The notes under the pieces are model-generated. The model had not been told where the DNA came from. It was given only the letters and a program-made list of their open reading frames with translations, and did no database searches. A stretch of DNA of 32,180 bases from Betaproteobacteria bacterium (GTDB lineage Bacteria > Pseudomonadota > Gammaproteobacteria > Burkholderiales > SG8-39), in NCBI GenBank assembly GCA_947466535.1, contig CANIEV010000029.1, forward strand, positions 1 through 32,180, written 5' to 3'. Each line of letters starts with the position of its first letter. The first letter of the stretch is position 1. This document shows positions 25,058 through 32,180 of the stretch, piece by piece. The position numbers and the translations under genes were made by a program.

Positions 25058-25108
25058 TCAGGTCCTGTTTTCGCAACGCCACGTCGGGATAAGTTAGTCT
25101 CCGTAACG

Positions 25109-26032
25109 ATGGATATCTTCATCCAGCAGATCATCAACGGGCTCACGCTTGGCGCGGTCTACGCCGTCGTCGCGCTGGGATACACGATGGTCTACGGGAT
25201 CATTCAGTTGATCAACTTCGCCCACGGCGAAGTGGTGATGGTGGGGGCGATGGTGGCCTTCTCGGTGATTAGCGCGCTCGCGCCTTCGGGCCTGCATCCG
25301 CTTCTCATCGTGTCGATTGCCGTGGTCTGTGCCGTGCCGGCGTGCATGCTGCTTGGCTATGCGATGGAGCGGATCGCCTACCGTCCGCTTCGCGGCGCGC
25401 CGCGCCTCGCGCCGCTCATCACGGCAATCGGCGTGTCCATCGTACTGCAGCATGTGGCGATGATGATCTGGTCGCGCAATCCGCTCGCGTTTCCGCAGGT
25501 CATCAAGGCAGAGCTGTTTCACATCGGCGGCGCCACGATCTCGAGCGTCCAGATCGCGATCATCACGATATCGGTGGCAATGATGGCGGGGCTCGCATTC
25601 ATGGTGTACCGCACACGGCTCGGCACCGCGATGCGCGCCACCGCGCAGAACCCGGCAGTGGCGGGACTGATGGGCGTGGATCCGAACCGGATCATCTCCT
25701 TCACCTTTGTCGTCGGCGCGGGGCTTGCCGCGGTAGCGGGCGTGATGGTGGCGAGCTATTACGGCATCGCGCACTACACCATGGGCTCGCAACTCGGGCT
25801 CAAGGCATTCTGCGCAGCGGTTCTCGGCGGAATCGGCAACCTGCCCGGTGCGATGCTCGGCGGTGTTCTGCTGGGTCTGGTCGAGGCGCTTGGAGCGGGT
25901 TACATCGGCGATTTTACCGACAACATGTTCGGGTCCAATTACCAGGACGTGTTCGCCTTCATCGTGCTGATCCTGGTGCTGGTGTTCCGGCCGTCCGGAC
26001 TTCTCGGGGAGCGGGTGGGGGACCGCGCGTGA
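25109..26032 (+). CDS. livH: branched-chain amino acid-type ABC permease LivH
   Basis: The protein has 307 residues with about eight membrane segments. The start M-D-I-F-I-Q-Q-I-I-N-G-L-T-L-G-A-V-Y-A-V-V-A-L-G-Y-T-M-V-Y-G-I is canonical for LivH. The cytoplasmic loop coupling to the ATPases is seen at about 175-215 (G-T-A-M-R-A-T-A-Q-N-P-A-V-A-G-L-M-G). It forms the inner-membrane channel together with LivM. The ATG at 25109 is chosen over an upstream frame because of this conserved start. Its stop overlaps the LivM start (GTGA). The gene symbol follows family naming; true substrates may include other hydrophobic amino acids, amides or aromatic acids. Confidence 0.9.
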   Translation: MDIFIQQIINGLTLGAVYAVVALGYTMVYGIIQLINFAHGEVVMVGAMVAFSVISALAPSGLHPLLIVSIAVVCAVPACMLLGYAMERIAYRPLRGAPRLAPLITAIGVSIVLQHVAMMIWSRNPLAFPQVIKAELFHIGGATISSVQIAIITISVAMMAGLAFMVYRTRLGTAMRATAQNPAVAGLMGVDPNRIISFTFVVGAGLAAVAGVMVASYYGIAHYTMGSQLGLKAFCAAVLGGIGNLPGAMLGGVLLGLVEALGAGYIGDFTDNMFGSNYQDVFAFIVLILVLVFRPSGLLGERVGDRA

Positions 26033-27111
26033 CAGCGTTGATGACGCACCCGAAGGCGAAGTGGGCGGGTGTGGCGCTGATCGCGATCGCGTTGATCGCG
26101 CTGCCGTTCGCGCTGGCGCAGGCGGGTACCGCCTGGGTGCGGATCACCAATTTCGCCCTGCTCTTCGTGATGCTCTCGCTCGGCCTGAACATCGTGGTCG
26201 GCTTCGCCGGGCTGCTCGACCTCGGCTACATCGCGTTCTATGCAGTGGGCGCCTATGTGTATGCGCTGCTCGCCTCGCCGCATTTCAATATTCACCTGCC
26301 GTTCTGGGTGATCCTGCCGATCGGTGCGCTGGTGGCAGCGATGTTCGGCGTGCTGCTCGGCGCGCCGACACTGAAACTCCGCGGCGATTACCTTGCGATC
26401 GTGACGCTCGGCTTTGGCGAGATCGTCCGCATCTTTCTCAACAACCTGTCGCAGCCGGTGAACATCACCAACGGGCCGCGAGGCATCGCGCGCATCGACC
26501 CGTTCAGTATCGGGAGCTTCAGCTTTTCGAAGTCGGAAACGTTTTTCGGACTCACCTTCAGCGGACCGATCAAGTACTACTACCTCCTGCTCGTCGTGAT
26601 GCTCCTGGTGATTTTCATCAACCTGCGGCTGCAGGATTCGCGCATCGGCCGCGCCTGGGAGGCGATCCGCGAGGACGAGGTGGCGGCGCGGTCGATGGGC
26701 ATCGACACCACGAAGATGAAGCTGCTCGCTTTCGCGATGGGCGCGTCCTTCGGCGGCGTGGCGGGCGGAATGTTCTCGGCGATCCAGGGATTCATTTCGC
26801 CGGAGAGCTTCGTGCTGGTGGAGTCGGTGATGGTGCTCGCGATGGTGGTGCTCGGGGGCATGGGCAATATCGGGGGCGTTATCCTAGGCGCAGTATTGCT
26901 TTCCTTCGTGCCGGAAATCCTTCGTTTCACCGTCGAGCCCTTGCAGCGGCATCTGTTCGGAAAGATGCTGATCGAGCCGGAGGTGATCCGCATGCTGATC
27001 TTCGGCCTCGCGCTGGTGCTGGTGATGACCCTGCGGCCGGGGGGGCTGTGGCCCTCCGCGGTTCGGCGGCGCGAGCTCGCGGCGCGGAACGAGCCGGGAG
27101 CGACCGCGTGA
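26029..27111 (+). CDS. livM: branched-chain amino acid-type ABC permease LivM
   Basis: The protein has 360 residues from the GTG that overlaps the livH stop; an in-frame ATG at 26041 is an alternative. GGTGGGGG lies a short way upstream. About nine membrane segments are present, with the family motif L-G-L-N-I-V-V-G-F-A-G-L-L-D-L-G-Y-I-A-F at about 49-68 and the coupling loop D-S-R-I-G-R-A-W-E-A-I-R-E-D-E-V-A-A-R-S-M-G near 203-224. It pairs with LivH to form the translocation path. Both ends overlap neighbouring genes, implying translational coupling through the permease and ATPase genes. Confidence 0.92.
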   Translation: MTALMTHPKAKWAGVALIAIALIALPFALAQAGTAWVRITNFALLFVMLSLGLNIVVGFAGLLDLGYIAFYAVGAYVYALLASPHFNIHLPFWVILPIGALVAAMFGVLLGAPTLKLRGDYLAIVTLGFGEIVRIFLNNLSQPVNITNGPRGIARIDPFSIGSFSFSKSETFFGLTFSGPIKYYYLLLVVMLLVIFINLRLQDSRIGRAWEAIREDEVAARSMGIDTTKMKLLAFAMGASFGGVAGGMFSAIQGFISPESFVLVESVMVLAMVVLGGMGNIGGVILGAVLLSFVPEILRFTVEPLQRHLFGKMLIEPEVIRMLIFGLALVLVMTLRPGGLWPSAVRRRELAARNEPGATA

Positions 27112-27872
27112 GCGATCTGCTTGTGGCCTCCGGCGTGACCAAGCGTTTCGGCGGCGTGCATGCACTCTCGGAGGTCAGCTTCACCATCCGGCGCGGCGAG
27201 ATCTACGGCCTGATCGGTCCGAACGGCGCGGGCAAGACGACCTTGTTCAACGTGCTCACCGGGTTGTACGCCTCGGGCGGCGGCCGGATCGATTTTTGCG
27301 GCGCGCGGATCGATCGCCTCAAGCCGCATCAGGTTGCCGCGAGCGGAATCGCGCGCACGTTCCAGAACATTCGCCTGTTCGGCAATCTCTCCGCGCTCGA
27401 GAACGTGATGGTCGGGCGCCATGTGCGCACCCGCGCGGGCGTGCTTGGCGCGGTGTTGCGCGATCGCTCGACGCGCGAGGAGGAGGCGGCGATCCAGGCG
27501 CGCGCGATCGAACTGCTCGCCTATGTCGGCATCGCGGGCCGCGCGAACGATGCTGCATCCAGCCTGCCCTACGGAGATCAGCGTCGCCTCGAAATTGCGC
27601 GTTCGCTCGCGACCGACCCGACGTTGCTCGCGCTGGACGAACCGGCGGCGGGAATGAACGCGACTGAAACCGCAGGACTGCGCGCGCTGATGGAGCGCAT
27701 CCGCGCAGACGGCGTCACGATCCTTCTGATCGAACACGATGTGAAGCTTGTGATGGGATTGTGTGATCGCGTGGCGGTGCTCGACTACGGCAGGAAGATT
27801 GCCGAAGGCATACCTGCCGAAGTGAAACGCGACCCGAAGGTGATCGAAGCCTATCTCGGGGTGAGCGCATGA
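27108..27872 (+). CDS. livG: branched-chain amino acid-type ABC ATPase LivG
   Basis: The protein has 254 residues from the GTG overlapping the livM stop. Walker A is G-P-N-G-A-G-K-T-T (about 36-44). The signature region is L-P-Y-G-D-Q-R-R-L-E-I-A-R (about 153-165), with the Y-G-D-Q variant typical of LivG. Walker B is L-L-A-L-D-E-P-A-A-G-M (about 173-183), followed by the switch histidine in L-L-I-E-H-D-V. The R-T-F-Q-N-I-R-L-F Q-loop is also typical. It forms a heterodimer with LivF that powers transport. The stop overlaps the livF start (ATGA). Confidence 0.93.
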   Translation: MSDLLVASGVTKRFGGVHALSEVSFTIRRGEIYGLIGPNGAGKTTLFNVLTGLYASGGGRIDFCGARIDRLKPHQVAASGIARTFQNIRLFGNLSALENVMVGRHVRTRAGVLGAVLRDRSTREEEAAIQARAIELLAYVGIAGRANDAASSLPYGDQRRLEIARSLATDPTLLALDEPAAGMNATETAGLRALMERIRADGVTILLIEHDVKLVMGLCDRVAVLDYGRKIAEGIPAEVKRDPKVIEAYLGVSA

Positions 27873-28630
27873 GCGCGCCGATGCTCGAGGTGCGCGGTCT
27901 TCAGGTTGCGTACGGCGGCATCAATGCGGTGAAAGGCATCGATCTGTCGATCGGCGAAGGCGAGCTCGTCTGCCTGATCGGTGCCAACGGCGCCGGAAAG
28001 ACATCCACCCTGAAGGCGCTTGCCGCGATGATCCGGCGCTCGGGCGGCGTGGTGAAGCTCGCCGGAGAGGATACGGCGGGACTCGCATCGCACCAGCTGG
28101 TGCGAAAGGGGCTTGCGCTGGTGCCCGAGGGCCGCGGCATTTTCGGCCAGCTCACCGTGCTCGAGAACCTGCAGATGGGGGCGTACCACCGGTCGGGCAG
28201 GGACGCGACGCGCGACATCGCGCGCGATCTCGATCGCGTCTATGCCCTGATGCCGCGATTATTCGAACGTCGCACCCAGACTGGTGGCACGCTCTCGGGC
28301 GGCGAACAGCAGATGCTCGCGATCGGCCGCGCATTGATGAGCAAGCCGCGCATCCTGCTGCTCGACGAACCGAGCATGGGCCTCGCCCCGCTGATGGTGC
28401 AGAAAGTGCTGGAGACGGTGCAGGCGGTGGCGAAAGAAGGAATGACGCTGCTGCTCGTCGAGCAGAATGCAAAGCTCGCCCTCGAGGTGGCGGGCAGGGC
28501 CTATGTGATGGAAAGCGGGCGCATCACGCTCGAGGGGCCGGCGCGTGAACTGCTGGCCGATCCGAAGGTGCGCGAGGCCTACCTCGGTGAAGCGGGATCT
28601 TCGCCGCCGAACGAGGCGACGTTGGCGTAG
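27869..28630 (+). CDS. livF: branched-chain amino acid-type ABC ATPase LivF
   Basis: The protein has 253 residues. Walker A is G-A-N-G-A-G-K-T-S (about 39-47), the signature is L-S-G-G-E-Q-Q-M-L-A-I-G-R-A-L (about 140-154), and Walker B is I-L-L-L-D-E-P-S-M-G-L-A-P (about 160-172), the last a LivF hallmark. The family normally ends soon after V-R-E-A-Y-L-G; here about 15 further residues (E-A-G-S-S-P-P-N-E-A-T-L-A) follow, and exactly this extension overlaps the 3' end of the convergent MarR gene. It is the last gene of the importer operon. Confidence 0.92.
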   Translation: MSAPMLEVRGLQVAYGGINAVKGIDLSIGEGELVCLIGANGAGKTSTLKALAAMIRRSGGVVKLAGEDTAGLASHQLVRKGLALVPEGRGIFGQLTVLENLQMGAYHRSGRDATRDIARDLDRVYALMPRLFERRTQTGGTLSGGEQQMLAIGRALMSKPRILLLDEPSMGLAPLMVQKVLETVQAVAKEGMTLLLVEQNAKLALEVAGRAYVMESGRITLEGPARELLADPKVREAYLGEAGSSPPNEATLA

Positions 28631-29040
28631 ATCTCCTGCAGCGTCGCCTTGAGCCGGCGGATGCGCTCCGGGTCCACGCCGCGGGTGATCGCGCGTTCGT
28701 GATCGGCGACCGCGTCGAGGCATTTTTCCGCGAGCCGTCTGCCTTTTGGCGTGAGCTTCACCAGCACACTGCGGTTGTCGTGCGCCTGGCGCTCCTTGGT
28801 GAACAGTCCCTGGCGGCTCAGGCGACGCAGGATGTGCGAGAGTGTCGACGGATCGATCGAGGTGGCCTCAGCGAGTTCGCCCACGGTGGCGGACTTGTTG
28901 ACCAGAAGCACCACCAGTACCCTCGCGCTCAGCAGATTGAGGCCGAACTTGCGGAATTCGGTGTTGGCGGAGGCGGAAATCTGCGCCGAAATCCGGTTCA
29001 TCAGAAACGGAACGGTGTCGTGCAGGAAATGGATGGTCAT
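28579..29040 (-). CDS. MarR-family transcriptional regulator
   Basis: The protein has 153 residues. The winged HTH spans about 40-110, with V-G-E-L-A-E-A-T-S-I-D-P-S-T-L-S-H-I as helix-turn-helix, and D-N-R-S-V-L-V-K-L-T-P-K-G in the wing, a MarR hallmark. MarR proteins are dimeric repressors released by small aromatic ligands. Its stop lies inside livF (52-bp tail-to-tail overlap). It is divergent from the MaoC / Bug / monooxygenase operon, with a perfect palindrome in the shared intergenic region, so that operon is the likely target, perhaps with autoregulation. The start could also be an internal Met at 29001, since the ribosome site is weak for both. Confidence 0.88.
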   Translation of the reverse strand: MTIHFLHDTVPFLMNRISAQISASANTEFRKFGLNLLSARVLVVLLVNKSATVGELAEATSIDPSTLSHILRRLSRQGLFTKERQAHDNRSVLVKLTPKGRRLAEKCLDAVADHERAITRGVDPERIRRLKATLQEIYANVASFGGEDPASPR

Positions 29041-29118
29041 GCGCTTGAGTGTCGGGTCGGGCAGGTCGGGCGGATGGTATCGGATTACCGTGCCCGGTCA
29101 AAGCTGCCGACATCCTGC

Positions 29119-29147
29119 TTGACAATATATGGCGTGCCATATAACTA
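29119..29147 (+). promoter_or_regulatory. promoter with embedded 18-bp palindrome, probable MarR operator
   Basis: A consensus TTGACA lies at 29119-29124. Directly behind it, TATATGGC, GT, GCCATATA (29126-29143) is a perfect 18-bp palindrome that fills the spacer. A -10 element is at TATAAC (29140-29145) or TAACTA (29142-29147), with spacers of 15 or 17. A repressor bound here would block polymerase. Position between the divergent MarR gene and the catabolic genes makes MarR the natural candidate. The remaining leader to 29278 is about 130 bases. Confidence 0.7.
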
Positions 29148-29277
29148 TGCCGGCCTGCTGTACTGCCCCGGTCCTGCAATCCCGCCATGCGCCCGAATTC
29201 ACGAAGAGGCGCAGACTGCGAACCCTGCTAGGGGTCTGACCGTGGGTCGAACTCAGGATCGAACTGGAGGAGGTCGC

Positions 29278-29733
29278 ATGAGCAATCGGGTCAAGTACTT
29301 CGAGGAATTCACCGTCGGTGCCTCGTTCGAGGGCAGTTACCGGCGAACGATGACGGAGGCGGAACTCGTCGCCACTGTTGCCTTGTCGGGCCTGCGCTTT
29401 CCCCTGTTCAGCGATGCCGAGTGGTGCAAGGAGAACATCCCGGGAGGCGAGCGTCGTTTTCCCGGTTTCGTCGGCTTGGGGATCGCCAATGCGATGTGCG
29501 AGGAGCATGTCGGCCACGGCAATCTCGGTGTGCGCGTCATAGAGAACGTGAAGTTCCACGGTTCGATCAAGCCCGGCGACACGATCCACGCCCGGGCCGA
29601 GGTGATGCGCGTTGACCCCGGCAGCGATCCGGCCAAGGGTCTCGTGGTGATGAACGTCCGGCTCTACAACCAGCGCGATGAAAGGATGCTCGAGTTCCTG
29701 CCGGTGTTCACGATGAAAAAGCGCCCGAAATAG
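29278..29733 (+). CDS. MaoC-like hotdog-fold dehydratase/thioesterase-type protein
   Basis: The protein has 151 residues. The start is fixed by a strong GGAGGAGG before the ATG. It begins V-K-Y-F-E-E-F-T-V-G-A-S-F-E-G and continues with the M-T-E-A-E-L-V element. The core F-P-G-F-V-G-L-G-I-A-N-A-M (about 61-73), the central V-K-F-H-G-S-I-K-P-G-D-T-I-H-A-R-A-E-V (about 90-108) and the V-V-M-N-V-R-L-Y-N-Q strand are typical of MaoC-type hotdog domains, which hydrate enoyl-CoA thioesters. The classical catalytic D-x-N-x-x-H motif is not obvious, so the activity may differ. It is the first gene of the MarR-linked operon; a role in breakdown of a CoA-linked or ring-cleaved intermediate is inferred. 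Confidence 0.78.
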   Translation: MSNRVKYFEEFTVGASFEGSYRRTMTEAELVATVALSGLRFPLFSDAEWCKENIPGGERRFPGFVGLGIANAMCEEHVGHGNLGVRVIENVKFHGSIKPGDTIHARAEVMRVDPGSDPAKGLVVMNVRLYNQRDERMLEFLPVFTMKKRPK

Positions 29734-29768
29734 GGCAGGTGTCCGGTTTGACTGAAGGAGGATTTTCG

Positions 29769-30764
29769 ATGCGACATTTCGTCATGCGGGCGCCTTGTGC
29801 AGCCGCACGCGTGCTTTGCGCCGCCGCGCTCGTGTTTTGTTCCGCGCTTTCCGTCGCGCAGACGTTTCCGACGCGTACCGTGCGTATCGTGGTGCCAACG
29901 TCGGCGGGCGGCGTGACCGACATCATCGCCCGCGCCATCACGCCAGGGTTGTCAGCCGTATGGGGACAGCCGGTGGTAGTGGACAACCGGCCCGGCGCGG
30001 CGCAGATCATCGGCTCCGACCTGGTGGCGAAATCGCCCTCCGACGGCTACACCCTCCTTTTGTCCGACAGCGCGACCTTCGTCATCAATCCGCACCTGTA
30101 CAAGAAGCTGCCGTATGACGCGCTGCGCGATTTCACGCCGATCACCGCAATCGCCCAGATCGCACCGATCATCGCGGTCGGGTCCGCCGTGCCGGTGAAC
30201 AACATCCGCGAGCTGATCGCGCTGGCGAAGTCCAAACCGGGGACGCTGAGCTATGGCTCCTTCGGCAGTGGATCGTATGTGCATATAGCGATGGAGAACT
30301 TCAAGCAGCTCGCCGGTGTGGACATGATCCACGTGCCCTACAAGGGGTCGACGCCGGCGGCGAATGCGCTGCTGGCGGGGGAGGTGACCGCGATGCTGGT
30401 TCACGTGAGCGTACTCGCGCAGCATGCCAAGGCGGGCAAGCTTCGCCTGATCGCCGCGGCGACCCCGAAGCGCCTTGCGGAATACCCCGACCTGCCCACG
30501 GTGGCGGAATCCGGCCTGCCGGGATTCGAGACCGGCACCTGGTTCGGTCTGCTCGGCCCGGGCGGCGTGCCGCGCGAGGTGGTGTCGCGCATCCACGACA
30601 GTGTGTCGAAACTGGTGTCCGCGCCGGATTTCCGGGCGCAATACGTAACCAAGTTTTCGTTCGAGCCGATGAACATGACACCCGATGAATTCAACCAGTT
30701 CATGAGGCGGGACTTCGAACGCTGGGCGCCGTTGGTCAAGGCATCGGGCGCGGTTGTCGAGTGA
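29769..30764 (+). CDS. Bug-type tripartite tricarboxylate transporter receptor
   Basis: The protein has 331 residues. The ATG follows AAGGAGGA. The signal peptide ends near S-V-A-Q-T (about 31). The mature part begins F-P-T-R-T-V-R-I-V-V-P-T-S-A-G-G, the classic Bug start, followed by V-V-D-N-R-P-G-A and L-P-Y-D-A-L-R-D-F-T-P-I-T segments. Periplasmic Bug proteins bind carboxylates, often aromatic or dicarboxylic acids, and are hugely expanded in Burkholderiales. No TctA/TctB permease genes are in the window, so it may feed a permease encoded elsewhere or act as a sensor. Its place between MaoC-like and monooxygenase genes suggests that it binds the pathway substrate. Confidence 0.9.
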   Translation: MRHFVMRAPCAAARVLCAAALVFCSALSVAQTFPTRTVRIVVPTSAGGVTDIIARAITPGLSAVWGQPVVVDNRPGAAQIIGSDLVAKSPSDGYTLLLSDSATFVINPHLYKKLPYDALRDFTPITAIAQIAPIIAVGSAVPVNNIRELIALAKSKPGTLSYGSFGSGSYVHIAMENFKQLAGVDMIHVPYKGSTPAANALLAGEVTAMLVHVSVLAQHAKAGKLRLIAAATPKRLAEYPDLPTVAESGLPGFETGTWFGLLGPGGVPREVVSRIHDSVSKLVSAPDFRAQYVTKFSFEPMNMTPDEFNQFMRRDFERWAPLVKASGAVVE

Positions 30765-30797
30765 GTCCGGGTCACCTCGCATGAACAAGGAACGCAA

Positions 30798-32036
30798 ATG
30801 CATGTAGCAATCATTGGCGGCGGCATCGGCGGTCTGGTGACCGCGCTGTATCTGCATCGCGAGGGCATCGGCTGTCGCATCTATGAATCGGTGCCGGAAT
30901 TCAAGCCGCTTGGCGTGGGCATCAACCTGTTTCCCCATGCGATACGCCGGCTGTATGAACTCGGCCTCGGCGACGGACTGGCGGCGGTTGGTGTCGAGGC
31001 GAATGAATTCACCTGGTTCAACCAGCACGGGCAGCTCATCTACAGCGAACCCTGCGGTCGCCATGCGGGCTACAACTGGCCGCACTTCTCCTTTCACCGC
31101 GCCGACCTGCATTCGGTTCTGCTCGCGGCGGTCAAACACCGGCTCGGTGACGACGCTGTTGTGCTTGGCCACAAATGCAGCGGGGTCGATCAGGACGAGC
31201 GCGGCGTGAAGGTGAAATTCACCGACACCGCAAGCGGCGCGCCGCTTCCCGCCGCCGCGGCGGACGTGGCGATCGGCTGCGACGGATTTCATTCCGCGGT
31301 TCGCCGCCAGTTTCATCCCGACGAAGGCCCGGCGCAGTTCGGCGGAATCAATCTCTGGCGCGGCGTAACCCGCGGCAAACCGTTCCTGACCGGCGCGAGC
31401 GTTACTCGCTGCGGGCCGCTCAAGGACGGCAAGCTCGTGGTGTACGCAGTGCGCAATCACGACGACGGCACCCAGACGATCAACTGGGCGGCCGAGGTGC
31501 AAAAGGGCAGCTGGACCGAGAACGACTGGAACAAGCACGGCCGGCTCGAGGACTTCATCGGCTATTTCGAGCGCCGCCGCTTCGACTGGCTGGACATCCC
31601 TGACCTGTTGCAGCGCTCGGAATTCGTGCTCGAGTACCCGATGGTGGACCGCGACCCGGTCGACCGCTGGTCCTTTGGCAGGGTGACGCTTCTCGGCGAT
31701 GCAGCGCATCCGATGTATCCGCGCGGCGGCAACGGCGGCGCGCAGTCGATACTCGATGCGGAACTCATCTCCGGCCTGTTGAAGAAGATTCCCGATCCGG
31801 TGGCGGCACTGAAGGCCTACGAGGCCGACCGCCTGCCCAAGACCGCGAAGATCGTTCTCACCAACCGCAGCACGCCGCCCGACACCATCATCGAGACGGT
31901 GGAGGAACTCACCGGCGGCAAACCGTTCAAGCGTCTCGAGGACGTCATCAGCCGCGAGAAGCTGGTGCAGATTTCCGAAAGTTACAAGCAAGTGGCTGCC
32001 TGGGATATTGCTTCGGTCAACCGCGCCGCTGTCTAG
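30798..32036 (+). CDS. FAD-dependent aromatic-type monooxygenase (PhzS/PHBH-like)
   Basis: The protein has 412 residues, consistent with single-component class A flavoprotein hydroxylases. The dinucleotide fold is at the start (I-G-G-G-I-G-G, residues 5-11). The D-G motif is G-C-D-G-F-H-S-A-V-R-R (about 158-168). The G-D motif, L-L-G-D-A-A-H-P-M-Y-P-R-G-G-N-G-G, lies near 299-315. The P-R-G-G-N-G variant and overall pattern resemble PhzS-type flavin-dependent oxidoreductases more than salicylate hydroxylase. Such enzymes use NAD(P)H and oxygen to hydroxylate an aromatic ring, sometimes with decarboxylation. AAGGA precedes the ATG. It is in an operon with the Bug receptor and an incomplete downstream gene; the substrate is not evident. 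Confidence 0.88.
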   Translation: MHVAIIGGGIGGLVTALYLHREGIGCRIYESVPEFKPLGVGINLFPHAIRRLYELGLGDGLAAVGVEANEFTWFNQHGQLIYSEPCGRHAGYNWPHFSFHRADLHSVLLAAVKHRLGDDAVVLGHKCSGVDQDERGVKVKFTDTASGAPLPAAAADVAIGCDGFHSAVRRQFHPDEGPAQFGGINLWRGVTRGKPFLTGASVTRCGPLKDGKLVVYAVRNHDDGTQTINWAAEVQKGSWTENDWNKHGRLEDFIGYFERRRFDWLDIPDLLQRSEFVLEYPMVDRDPVDRWSFGRVTLLGDAAHPMYPRGGNGGAQSILDAELISGLLKKIPDPVAALKAYEADRLPKTAKIVLTNRSTPPDTIIETVEELTGGKPFKRLEDVISREKLVQISESYKQVAAWDIASVNRAAV

Positions 32037-32070
32037 ATCTACCGTACACACCAAACGCATGAGGATGCCC

Positions 32071-32180
32071 ATGAAACCCAATCCAGCCTTTCCGCCCACC
32101 GCCCGTCCGATCCCCGAGGGCGCGCGCGCCACGCGCGAGCTGCTCCAGTACACGCCGCAGTTCTCGATCGCCGAGCGCGA
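32071..32180 (+). CDS. start of a further gene of the MarR-linked operon (incomplete)
   Basis: Only 36 codons are inside the window. The ATG at 32071 is preceded by GAGGA at a 5-base spacing; ATGs at 32059 and 32065 are in frame but less well placed. The N-terminus is rich in Pro, Arg and Ala (M-K-P-N-P-A-F-P-P-T-A-R-P-I-P-E-G) and has no signal peptide. I do not recognise the family from this fragment. Same strand and a 34-base gap support membership in the operon with the monooxygenase. Confidence 0.6.
   Translation, partial: MKPNPAFPPTARPIPEGARATRELLQYTPQFSIAER

Noticed and set aside
29952-32153. Very long minus-strand open frame opposite the Bug receptor and monooxygenase
   Set aside because: Shadow frame caused by high GC; no domain seen, and both plus-strand genes are unmistakable.

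Overview
The window looks like a chromosomal segment of a GC-rich betaproteobacterium, probably a Burkholderiales-type or related environmental lineage. I infer this from the strong third-position GC bias, a tripartite-tricarboxylate (Bug-type) receptor gene, and the ilvD / LysR / lgt neighbourhood. No rRNA, tRNA, transposase, integrase or CRISPR array is visible, and no stretch longer than about 260 bp lacks a gene.

Layout. Positions 1-973 hold the 3' end of a DnaQ-like exonuclease gene and a secreted ankyrin-repeat protein. Positions 1124-4564 hold two tandem, closely similar GMC (choline dehydrogenase-like) oxidoreductases. The second copy is bracketed by two copies of a palindromic intergenic repeat. 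A WYL regulator (4780-5742) follows, with a perfect palindrome in its upstream region. A DUF4258 protein and an overlapping 29-residue membrane peptide lie at 5875-6320. Positions 6576-12925 form one co-directional cluster: an SxtJ-like membrane protein, a 49-residue SxtK/DUF5989-like peptide, an O-carbamoyltransferase, an SGNH hydrolase-like protein, an MBOAT acyltransferase and a second membrane-anchored SGNH-like protein. Its first four genes match the sxtJ/K/I/L tailoring set known from the saxitoxin cluster, but no other saxitoxin gene is present. It is more likely a generic glycan or lipid carbamoylation/acylation locus.

Positions 12948-15681, on the minus strand, hold a UPF0149/SEC-C protein, a DUF465 peptide, lgt and a LysR regulator, the last three with overlapping ends. 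Divergent from LysR is an EamA-type exporter, then ilvD. Positions 18771-20834 hold an unknown exported protein facing a FecR-like protein and a DUF4394 lipoprotein. A YyaL-type thioredoxin-domain protein and a small cytochrome c follow. Positions 23690-28630 are a complete livKHMGF branched-chain amino acid-type ABC importer, with a strong sigma70 promoter and a terminator between livK and livH. A MarR gene converges on livF with a 52-bp overlap. It diverges from an apparent catabolic operon (MaoC-like protein, Bug receptor, FAD monooxygenase, start of a further gene), and an 18-bp perfect palindrome sits inside the intergenic promoter.

The most unexpected pattern is a set of short tandem repeats (13-15 bp units, one looser) that begin at or span stop codons and run into the downstream spacer. 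I see it at six gene ends: ankyrin gene, MBOAT gene, DUF465 gene, EamA gene, ilvD and the cytochrome c gene. The second lead is the carbamoylation/acylation cluster. All functional calls rest on motif recognition by eye; no database search was run.
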